5,117 bases of DNA from Dehalococcoidia bacterium (GTDB taxonomy: Bacteria > Chloroflexota > Dehalococcoidia > JACVQG01 > JAHKAY01). The DNA lies in contig JASLXN010000118.1 of the NCBI GenBank assembly GCA_030740315.1, positions 1-5,117 of the forward strand, in the 5' to 3' direction. The notes beneath the pieces are model-generated. The model saw nothing but the letters and a program-made list of their open reading frames with translations, made no database searches and had not been told where the DNA came from. This document shows positions 1-4,622 of the stretch, piece after piece (the stretch's first letter is position 1; each line of letters opens with the position of its first letter). Both the position numbers and the translations under genes were made by a program.

Positions 1-2
1 CT

Positions 3-500
3 CTGGGCAATGACCTGGACCCCTTTATGGGGCTGCTGACCGAGGCGCGCAGCCGGGGCAAAGCGGCCGCTGTGCCCATGGTGGGCCACTTCAACACGAT
101 GGGCTTCAACCATACCCTCTACGCCGAGACCGGCTTTGTGAACCGGGTATTCTTTTCTAATGAGAGTGCGCCGCAGCACGGTCCGGAGTTCTCAATTCTG
201 GAACAGCTCCGCTGTGGAGCAGTGGACTGTCTGCTGGTGGTGGGTGCTGATCCCTTCACCAGCCTGCCGCACTCCCTGGTGGCCAATCTGGGCTCAGTGC
301 CCGTTATTTGCTTAGACCCCTTCCCCACCCCCACCTTTGAAGGGGCACGGGTGGCTATACCCGTGGCCCCCTCGGCATTGGAGGTGCCTGGCACCGCTCG
401 GCGCATGGACGGTGAGGTGGTCGCCTTGCCCCAGGCTCTGCCCGTCCGCGGCCCCGGCGATGGTGAGGTGTTGGAGAGACTGCTGGAGGCCTTGGGCTGA
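3..500 (+). CDS. fwdB: Formylmethanofuran dehydrogenase subunit B-type protein (C-terminal part, 5' end outside window)
   Basis: This is the C-terminal 165 residues of the catalytic molybdopterin subunit of formylmethanofuran dehydrogenase (FwdB/FmdB), the enzyme that interconverts CO2 and the formyl group on methanofuran in methanogens. The frame is open to the left edge, so the first ATG at 27 is internal. From memory of methanogen FwdB, the diagnostic segments are GHFNTMGFN (visible residues 28-36), VVGADPFTSLPH (79-90), LDPFPTPT (104-111) and GTARRMDG (130-137), a signature for cofactor binding in this family. FwdB is usually a little over 400 residues, so roughly two thirds is missing, including the iron-sulfur motif and the Cys/Sec metal ligand. 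Active-site integrity and the tungsten or molybdenum form cannot be judged. The stop TGA shares one base with the ATG of the next gene, which indicates translational coupling. A FwdB-related oxidoreductase acting on another formyl or formate substrate is possible. Family assignment is firm; substrate is inference. Confidence 0.9.
   Translation: MGNDLDPFMGLLTEARSRGKAAAVPMVGHFNTMGFNHTLYAETGFVNRVFFSNESAPQHGPEFSILEQLRCGAVDCLLVVGADPFTSLPHSLVANLGSVPVICLDPFPTPTFEGARVAIPVAPSALEVPGTARRMDGEVVALPQALPVRGPGDGEVLERLLEALG
484..489 (+). promoter_or_regulatory. Ribosome binding site of fwdD
   Basis: TGGAGG lies inside the last codons of fwdB, 10 nt before the ATG at 500. It supports that start and coupled translation of the B and D subunits. 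Confidence 0.6.
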
Positions 501-877
501 TGGAGTTCCGAATTATCACCTATCGGGATGTATTCCAGTGGGCTGCCCACCGCCAAGACCTCGCTGCCTACCAAGCGCGCTCGGCACTGGTCCGCTTGTC
601 CCCCGAAGACATGAAGTTACTGGGTGTCAGGAGCGGAGACGCTGTAAGCCTGTCCAACACCGGTGGGGAGGTGGTGGTGCTCGCCAGCGCAGATGCGCAT
701 TGCCCGCCGGGCTATGGCCTCATGCCTCTCAGCGCCTATGCCAACCGGCTCTCGGGCTATGAACCGCAAGTCTCCCCGCTCCCCAATTTCAAAAGCATTC
801 CCGTCACGATTCAGCCTACTGTCTCCGGGGTGACGTCCCTGGCTGAATTGGAGCGCAGTGCCCCTGGGAGGGGATAG
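500..877 (+). CDS. fwdD: Formylmethanofuran dehydrogenase subunit D-type molybdopterin-dinucleotide-binding protein
   Basis: This 125-residue protein matches FwdD/FmdD, the small subunit that supplies the molydopterin-dinucleotide-binding beta-barrel fused to the C-terminus of related formate dehydrogenases. The features seen are an early beta-rich segment (MEFRIITYRDVFQ), the stretch SPEDMKLLGVRSGDAVSLS (about residues 34-52) typical of this domain, and GLMPLSAYANRLSGYE (about 73-88), which corresponds to the family's conserved 'PxxxxAN' cofactor loop. The following PNFKSIPVTIQPT resembles the end of methanogen FwdD. The length is normal and the protein is soluble, with no signal or membrane segment. 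The ATG at 500 overlaps the upstream TGA by one base, and TGGAGG at 484-489 is a ribosome binding site about 10 nt upstream. It presumably pairs with the FwdB protein encoded just before it. Subunits A and C are not seen in the window. Confidence 0.9.
   Translation: MEFRIITYRDVFQWAAHRQDLAAYQARSALVRLSPEDMKLLGVRSGDAVSLSNTGGEVVVLASADAHCPPGYGLMPLSAYANRLSGYEPQVSPLPNFKSIPVTIQPTVSGVTSLAELERSAPGRG
866..873 (+). promoter_or_regulatory. Ribosome binding site of the 12-cysteine Fe-S protein
   Basis: GGGAGGGG sits within the end of fwdD, 4 nt before the ATG at 878, which follows the TAG stop directly. It supports the 878 start. Confidence 0.6.
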
Positions 878-1390
878 ATGCCCAAGCGCGACCGGCTCCA
901 GCCGTTACAGGTATATCAGCTCCTGCCCCGCACGAACTGCAAGCAGTGTGGTCTGATGAACTGCTATGCCTTTGCCTTTGCGCTGTCCACACGGGAGAAG
1001 ACCGTGGCTGATTGCCCACCCCTGCTTGCGGATGAGTATGCCGTCGCACACCAGGTTCTCAGCGCCGCTTTCGGCAGCGGCGAAGTCCAGGATACCGGCC
1101 TCCTCATCGAGCGGGAGAAGTGCAACGGCTGTGGAGACTGTGTGGCGGTGTGTAACCGGGCGCTGAGTACCCTGGTGAACAAGGGAGTAGTCACCCGCCG
1201 GGATATCTCCGATGTGCCCCCCCCACTGGACATACTATCGGGAGTGGTGGAGGTGACTAACTGGACCAGTTGCAAACGTACGCTTGACACGCCCAACATG
1301 TGCCGGCTTTGTGAAGAGAAGTGCCCCTTCGGGGCGCTGGAGTTGGTATCCGTTCCAGGAGGGGAAGATGCTGACGGTAGCAGAGATTAA
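878..1390 (+). CDS. Iron-sulfur protein with a CO-dehydrogenase/RnfB-type Fe-S domain and a split dicluster ferredoxin domain
   Basis: This 170-residue protein contains exactly 12 cysteines, all in motifs, enough for three [4Fe-4S] clusters. Residues 15-50 (LLPRTNCKQCGLMNC ... DCPPL) match the 4Fe-4S domain found in the corrinoid Fe-S protein/CODH gamma subunit and in RnfB (Pfam PF04060 type), with cysteines 21, 24, 29 and 46. A second domain starts with CNGCGDCVAVC (82, 85, 88, 92), and after a long insert come Cys132 and CRLCEEKCP (142, 145, 149). That last group has 9 residues between its first two cysteines instead of 2, and the first motif lacks the usual proline after its fourth cysteine. 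There is no signal or membrane segment, so it should be cytoplasmic. The architecture resembles a soluble RnfB without its anchor. Placed immediately after fwdD, it most likely passes electrons to or from the FwdBD-type enzyme, taking the role that FwdF/FwdG polyferredoxins play in methanogens. The domain calls are firm; the partner is inference from position. Confidence 0.85.
   Translation: MPKRDRLQPLQVYQLLPRTNCKQCGLMNCYAFAFALSTREKTVADCPPLLADEYAVAHQVLSAAFGSGEVQDTGLLIEREKCNGCGDCVAVCNRALSTLVNKGVVTRRDISDVPPPLDILSGVVEVTNWTSCKRTLDTPNMCRLCEEKCPFGALELVSVPGGEDADGSRD
1357..1364 (+). promoter_or_regulatory. Ribosome binding site that fixes the start of the 257-residue unknown gene
   Basis: AGGAGGGG lies within the end of the Fe-S protein gene. 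Its AGGAGG core is 5 nt before the ATG at 1368. The same frame is open further upstream, with an earlier ATG at 1284, but that ATG has no comparable site, so 1368 is the better start. Confidence 0.8.
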
Positions 1391-2141
1391 CCAAACCTTC
1401 CAGGAGAAGGGGTTGCTTATCAAGCTGCCCCTGCCCCTTGAATGGCATGTAAAGAAGATGGATATTTTGGAGCGTAAAAAGCTGCCCGGCGGCGTGGGTG
1501 TACTCCTCAATGTGACCTTTGTGGATGATTCTGGACATCAGAAGGCCGAACTGTTTTACTGCGAAGGGGAGCTCAGGACCGGCCCTAGAAAACCGGTGGC
1601 CCGGGTGGAGCGGAAGGTGAAGGAGGGCTACCTGCCTCGCCGGGAGGAGATTGGCTTTAACAATGAGGCTCACGCCTTGGAATACCTGCGCACTGGCATG
1701 GCTCACCTGCTGGAGGACAAGGGCTACCGCCCCGCCCCTACGCGGGGGGGGGCTGACCTGCACATGGAGAAAGACGGCCAGCGCTTTTTCGGCACAGTTG
1801 TCCTGCGCTTCGATGACTCCGCCATGGATAAGGCCAGGGCACTGGTGGAAATGAGGGGAAAACAGGGTCCTCAGAACGAGTACGGTTTGGTGGCCCCTGC
1901 TTTCCAGGAACCCCTGGGCCTGCCCCTGCGCCAGCAGGAGGGCTGGGTGGCCCGCAACCAGGAGTACCTGTCTACTCACCGCATCGGCATTTACGGGGTG
2001 GACAACCTGGACCCCAACCGGATATTCCCCTACACCATTTATCCCAAACCCCGGGAGTTGATGCGCTATTTCCTGTACACCGCTCAGGCCTGGCACATGG
2101 CTCGTTCCCGCTTCGTAGAGAGCCGCACCCAGCGGGCGTAG
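1368..2141 (+). CDS. Conserved-looking protein of unknown function at the end of the fwd-type operon
   Basis: I do not recognise this 257-residue soluble protein. It overlaps the Fe-S protein gene by 23 nt and has its own strong ribosome binding site, so it belongs to the same operon. Residues 1-90 look beta-rich and basic. Residues 98-212 read as helix (EALEYLRTGMAHLLEDKGY region), strand (GADLHMEKDG, 128-137), strand (RFFGTVVLRF, 139-148), helix (151-165), strand (YGLVAPAF, 172-179), helix (188-203) and strand (RIGIYGVD, 205-212). This order is reminiscent of the restriction-endonuclease-like (PD-(D/E)XK) fold, but the catalytic E-x-K is absent because the second strand reads VVLRF, so any such domain would be non-catalytic. 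There is a single cysteine (65), no Fe-S motif, no P-loop, no signal peptide and no membrane span. A structural, assembly or regulatory role for the FwdBD enzyme is possible but unproven. The gene contains a run of nine G at 1744-1752 without breaking the frame. Confidence 0.75.
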   Translation: MLTVAEINQTFQEKGLLIKLPLPLEWHVKKMDILERKKLPGGVGVLLNVTFVDDSGHQKAELFYCEGELRTGPRKPVARVERKVKEGYLPRREEIGFNNEAHALEYLRTGMAHLLEDKGYRPAPTRGGADLHMEKDGQRFFGTVVLRFDDSAMDKARALVEMRGKQGPQNEYGLVAPAFQEPLGLPLRQQEGWVARNQEYLSTHRIGIYGVDNLDPNRIFPYTIYPKPRELMRYFLYTAQAWHMARSRFVESRTQRA

Positions 2142-2461
2142 GCCCGGCTGCTGCTGATGCGGGGCTGCGCTGCGGGCTGGCACCCACATATTGGCACCCA
2201 GCCTGTATTAGCGGTCATCCAACATGTAATGGGTATGCCACCCCATCATAAAGGAAGCCCGCCCTCTTGCCGCCCTCATTTCACATTGTCTGGTACTGCC
2301 GTTTGGTGATGGTCAGTCCTCATTTTAGCGGTGCTGGCGTTGAACAGGCGTTAGAGGCAGGTCCGCAGTCTCCAGTACCCAGCCTCCCTGGGGTGTGCGA
2401 AGCCCCCCCAGACATAAATCCCTCGGATGGGTGGTAATGAAAATGCCTGCGGACTGCCTCT
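2142..2461. other. Gene-free spacer between convergent genes
   Basis: No coding frame here has a ribosome binding site or a recognisable protein. The short minus-strand frame at 2325-2531 overlaps the end of the dehydrogenase gene and looks like chance. I see no tRNA or other RNA gene. The content is a 9-bp direct repeat TGGCACCCA (2178-2186 and 2192-2200), weak hairpins such as ATGGG/CCCAT (2229-2233 with 2242-2246), and the long inverted repeat at 2353-2461. No canonical stem plus T-run terminator is visible for the plus-strand operon. Confidence 0.6.
2353..2461. repeat. 15-bp inverted repeat with one bulge and a 78-nt loop
   Basis: The left arm 2353-2368 (AGAGGCAGGTCCGCAG) pairs with the right arm 2447-2461 (CTGCGGACTGCCTCT) over 15 bp, with only G2361 unpaired. 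The right arm ends at the base next to the minus-strand stop codon at 2462-2464. Inside the loop, CTGGGG (2388-2393) can pair with CCCCAG (2406-2411). No T-run follows either arm. It may be a 3'-end processing or termination structure for the dehydrogenase mRNA, or the ends of a short non-autonomous element. No flanking target-site duplication is visible. Confidence 0.7.
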
Positions 2462-3250
2462 CTACATCATAGAGTAGCCGCCGCTGACGGAGAGGGTCTG
2501 GCCGGTGATATAGGCGGCCTTTTCCGAGCACAGGAAGACCACCCCGTTGGCCATGTCTTGGGCGGTGCCAAGTCGACGCAGGGCATACATCTTCCTGGCG
2601 GCTTCGGCCACCTCCTCGGTGAACATCGCCGCTGCCGCTCCGTCTTTACCCCACATGCTAAGCTCGCCGGCCTCTTCGGGCTTTTCGGGTCGGGTGACCC
2701 CGGGGCACAGGGCGTTGAAGGTGATGCCGAAGCGGCCCGCCTCCCGGGCCAGGGACTTGGTGAGGGCGATGACCCCTGCCTTCATACCGGAGTAAATAGG
2801 CTCCCGGAACTCCCCCACGCGGCCGGCATCAGAGCTAAGGCTCACCACGCGGCCGTGCTTGTTCTCTATCATGTGGGGCAGCACCGCACGGCAGCAATAG
2901 ACCATGCCCAGGTAATTGATTTTCATTATGCGGTCTATCTCCTCCAAGGAGTAGTCCAGAAAGTACTTCATGATGTCCCAGCCCACATTGTTGACCAGGA
3001 TGTGTACCTGGCCCAACTCCTTGGTGGCCGTTGCAACTAGGGCTTCCACGCTGGAGAAGTTGGTGACATCGGTCTTCACGCATATGCTCTTGCCGCCGGC
3101 CTGCTGGGCCACCTTCTTCCCTTGGGCCTCGTCCATCTCGGCAATGACCACATTGGCCCCCTCCTCGGCTAGGGTGAGGGTGATGGCCCGTCCGATGTTG
3201 GAGCCGCCTCCGGTTACAATGGCGTTCTTACCCTTCAGTCCCAGGTCCAT
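2462..3250 (-). CDS. Short-chain dehydrogenase, BadH-like (2-hydroxyacyl-CoA type) NAD-dependent oxidoreductase
   Basis: This 262-residue classical SDR is of normal length. The cofactor motif is TGGGSNIG (residues 13-20), in which the middle glycine of TGxxxGxG is Asn18. Glu38 at the end of the second strand suggests NAD(H) rather than NADP(H). The NNVG motif is at 87-90 and the active-site set is Asn112, Ser140, Tyr153 and Lys157 (YxxxK). The C-terminus has ITGQTLSVSGGYSMM. From memory, the segments NNVGWDIMKYF and SSDAGRVGE closely follow BadH, the 2-hydroxycyclohexanecarboxyl-CoA dehydrogenase of anaerobic benzoate/cyclohexanecarboxylate degradation. The gene follows an enoyl-CoA hydratase gene on the same strand after 149 nt, which suits oxidation of the hydroxyacyl-CoA that a hydratase makes. 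AAGGAGG (3257-3263) stands 6 nt before the ATG. SDR membership is certain. The exact substrate is inference, and a 3-hydroxyacyl-CoA or 3-oxoacyl-ACP reductase role remains possible. Confidence 0.9.
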   Translation of the reverse strand: MDLGLKGKNAIVTGGGSNIGRAITLTLAEEGANVVIAEMDEAQGKKVAQQAGGKSICVKTDVTNFSSVEALVATATKELGQVHILVNNVGWDIMKYFLDYSLEEIDRIMKINYLGMVYCCRAVLPHMIENKHGRVVSLSSDAGRVGEFREPIYSGMKAGVIALTKSLAREAGRFGITFNALCPGVTRPEKPEEAGELSMWGKDGAAAAMFTEEVAEAARKMYALRRLGTAQDMANGVVFLCSEKAAYITGQTLSVSGGYSMM

Positions 3251-3256
3251 ATTATG

Positions 3257-3263
3257 CCTCCTT
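3257..3263 (-). promoter_or_regulatory. Ribosome binding site of the BadH-like dehydrogenase
   Basis: AAGGAGG on the minus strand is 6 nt before the ATG at 3250, near-ideal spacing. It is preceded by an AT-rich patch at 3264-3284 in which no clear -35/-10 pair stands out. Confidence 0.8.
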
Positions 3264-3322
3264 ATCCATTATTTATTTTAAAGAGAAGCCGTTTAGCACC
3301 CCGTCTCTACTCCACGCACCGG

Positions 3323-3354
3323 CCCGAGGGCCGCCTCGGGGGGCAATGCCCCCC
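3323..3354. repeat. Two overlapping GC-rich hairpins between the hydratase and dehydrogenase genes
   Basis: CCCGAGG (3323-3329) pairs with CCTCGGG (3334-3340) around a 4-nt loop. GGGGGGC (3338-3344) pairs perfectly with GCCCCCC (3348-3354) around a 3-nt loop. The two share bases 3338-3340, so they compete for those bases. Neither is followed directly by a T-run on either strand, so this is not a standard intrinsic terminator. On the minus-strand transcript they lie between the two genes and could attenuate, stabilise or process the message. They could also be a dispersed intergenic palindrome. Confidence 0.65.
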
Positions 3355-3399
3355 AAACTTTACGCCAATTGGGTGGATGAGAAGGGTTACTTAACCACC

Positions 3400-4182
3400 C
3401 TACTTGAACACCGGTTTACGTTTTTCCAAAAACGCTTTGATACCCTCCCGTGGCTCGTCTGCGCCGCCCATGTAGTGGATGGTATACGATGCGCCCACCC
3501 GAGTGCCCGGCCCGAAGGAGGCGTGCTTGGCGGACTCCTTCAGCGCCCGCTTGTTGGCTATGAGGCCCGGGCGGCTCTTGTCCCTTAGCTGGCATAGTAG
3601 CTCCTCCACTTCGTCCATGAGCCTGTCTTTGGGCACCGCCCTCAGAACCAGCCCGTAGTCCTGGGCCTGTTGGCCGGTGAGCCACTTGCCGGTCAGACAC
3701 AGCTCCATGGCGTTGGGCATACCCACCCGGCGGGGTAGCTGCCACATCACGGGCCCGCCTATCAGGCCGAAGTTCTGGTGCTGGTCCCCAATTTGGGCCT
3801 CTTCGGCGGCGATGGCCATATCACAGGCCATTAGCAACTCCATACCTCCGGCGAAGGCGAATCCGTTGACGGCGGCAATCACCGGCAGAGGACACTCCTC
3901 AATGGCTTCCATGGTGCCGTTGAAGTCCTCCAAGTAGTCCACGAAGGCCCGGATATCCTCCAGGAAACCGCTCACATACTTGAGGTCGGCCCCGGCACAG
4001 AAGGCCCGGCCTCCGCTGGTGATGACCACAGCCTTCATCCTGGTATCTTCGCTGGCACTGGTTATCGCCTGGCGTAGGTCTATCAGCACTTGGGGGCTGA
4101 TAGCGTTCAGTGCCTCGGGACGGGTCAAAGTGATATAGGCTACTCGGTCTCTCTTGTCCACCTTCAGAGTGTTCAACTCCAT
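3400..4182 (-). CDS. Enoyl-CoA hydratase/isomerase family protein (crotonase fold)
   Basis: This is a 260-residue crotonase-superfamily protein of normal length, expected to act on CoA thioesters in the cytoplasm. The oxyanion-hole segment is GRAFCAGADLKYV (58-70). NGFAFAGGMELLMACD (106-121) contains Gly112 and Glu115, which match Gly141 and the catalytic Glu144 of rat mitochondrial hydratase. The second catalytic glutamate (Glu164) aligns with His135 in GDQHQNFGLIGG (132-143), exactly 20 residues further on, so this belongs to a variant subgroup. The C-terminus (EPREGIKAFLEKRKP) is typical. The start at 4182 is preferred to the in-frame ATG at 4200 because AAAGGAGGT (4187-4195) lies between them at ideal spacing, and because a TATAAT box at 4203-4208 puts the transcript start near 4196. 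It is probably first in a two-gene unit with the BadH-like dehydrogenase. A cyclohexene-carboxyl-CoA hydratase (BadK-like), an isomerase or a generic beta-oxidation hydratase are all possible. Confidence 0.9.
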   Translation of the reverse strand: MELNTLKVDKRDRVAYITLTRPEALNAISPQVLIDLRQAITSASEDTRMKAVVITSGGRAFCAGADLKYVSGFLEDIRAFVDYLEDFNGTMEAIEECPLPVIAAVNGFAFAGGMELLMACDMAIAAEEAQIGDQHQNFGLIGGPVMWQLPRRVGMPNAMELCLTGKWLTGQQAQDYGLVLRAVPKDRLMDEVEELLCQLRDKSRPGLIANKRALKESAKHASFGPGTRVGASYTIHYMGGADEPREGIKAFLEKRKPVFK

Positions 4183-4186
4183 CTCT

Positions 4187-4195
4187 ACCTCCTTT
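4187..4195 (-). promoter_or_regulatory. Ribosome binding site that decides the hydratase start
   Basis: AAAGGAGGT on the minus strand lies 4 nt before the ATG at 4182 (5 nt counted from AAGGAGG). It falls inside the reading frame if the ATG at 4200 is used. The region before 4200 has no Shine-Dalgarno sequence, so 4182 is the start. Confidence 0.85.
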
Positions 4196-4202
4196 GCCAT
4201 AG

Positions 4203-4231
4203 ATTATAGGGGGCTGTCACTTCTCCCGCAA
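4203..4231 (-). promoter_or_regulatory. Sigma70-type promoter of the hydratase-dehydrogenase unit
   Basis: On the minus strand a perfect TATAAT (-10, 4203-4208) is preceded by a 17-nt spacer and TTGCGG (-35, 4226-4231), which matches TTGACA only at TTG. The predicted transcript start is near 4196, giving a leader of about 14 nt that holds only the ribosome binding site. The -10 match and spacing are strong; the -35 is weak. Confidence 0.6.
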
Positions 4232-4345
4232 GACGGTCTAGTTGGATTGTCATTCGAGGAGGATATAGACCAGGTTCTGGAAACATTACCCCGGGTTGTA
4301 GCCAAGCTCAGAGCTATGTCGCCACTCCTGAAAAGCCACCAATAG
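4226..4345 (+). pseudogene. C-terminal remnant of a cysteine desulfurase (NifS/IscS family)
   Basis: The plus-strand frame here reads GLSFEEDIDQVLETLPRVV and continues AKLRAMSPLLKSHQ to a TAG at 4343-4345. This resembles the last 30 or so residues of NifS/IscS-type cysteine desulfurases, which usually end with an EEEID..LE.LP..V..LRAMSPL pattern. The pyridoxal-phosphate lysine, the catalytic cysteine loop and everything else of the roughly 390-residue enzyme are missing. Upstream the frame runs into the promoter and the antisense start of the hydratase gene, so no intact gene can exist here. No ribosome binding site precedes it. The left boundary is approximate; the resemblance starts near 4247. 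The assignment rests on recall of the family's C-terminus over a short stretch and would be wrong if that match is chance. Confidence 0.55.
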
Positions 4346-4622
4346 AAGGGGAATAGAAAATGCCGATGGGCATTATCAATGAGGGGAATCCTGGCTGCTA
4401 AAAAGGTTTGCTAATTACCACTCCTGAGAACTAGAGGTGGAAGGATATAGTAAAAAAGGAATACTTTTGTGGTGTACAATTGCTTTTTGTTTGATAATAT
4501 TGATTTATATTAACTGGTAATGAACATACCAAGTCGGGTTAAAACCGTTTGTATTTCCGAAGTCACGAATTCCCCTCCAATAAAGAATGCTATTTGTTAA
4601 TAATGATTTGTGACAAGCTCTT
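4346..4622. other. AT-rich gene-free stretch
   Basis: No supported gene, tRNA or promoter is seen. GC content is 31% over 4441-4620 by hand count, against 68% over the first 60 bases of the window. The 10-bp sequence CCACTCCTGA occurs at 4418-4427 and also at 4322-4331 in the desulfurase remnant, 96 nt apart, and AGGGGAAT-like words recur at about 4347 and 4382. The stretch lies downstream of the ABC ATPase gene and between it and the hydratase promoter. No stem with a T-run serves as an obvious terminator for the ABC gene. Confidence 0.6.

Noticed and set aside
119..574. 151-codon minus-strand open frame across fwdB and fwdD
   Set aside because: Both plus-strand proteins are recognisable families over the same bases, and the antisense translation has no domain.
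2142..2180. Terminator for the fwd-type operon (GCCCG/CGGGC)
   Set aside because: Only a 5-bp outer stem forms and no T-run follows.
1257..2189. 310-codon open frame on the minus strand, antisense to the unknown gene
   Set aside because: It lies opposite a plus-strand gene that has a clear ribosome binding site and fits the operon. Its translation is low in complexity and matches no family, as expected for a frame shadow in GC-rich DNA.
2353..2461. Complete miniature transposable element
   Set aside because: The ends are inverted repeats, but the bases flanking them (GCGTT on the left, CTACA on the right) show no target-site duplication, so only a repeat is claimed.
3371..3400. GGGTGG/CCACCC hairpin at the hydratase stop codon as an intrinsic terminator
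   Set aside because: The stem is 6 bp with an 18-nt loop and no T-run follows on the minus strand.
3400..4200. Hydratase start at 4200
   Set aside because: No Shine-Dalgarno precedes it. The good one lies between 4200 and 4182, and the TATAAT box leaves no room for a leader.
4154..4345. 63-codon plus-strand frame starting ATG at 4154 as an intact small gene
   Set aside because: Its first part is antisense to the hydratase start and there is no ribosome binding site. Only the last 30 or so residues resemble a known protein, so it is kept as a remnant.
4440..4530. Promoter in the AT-rich stretch
   Set aside because: GATAAT and TATATT words occur, but no -35 with acceptable spacing was found on either strand, and no gene starts downstream.
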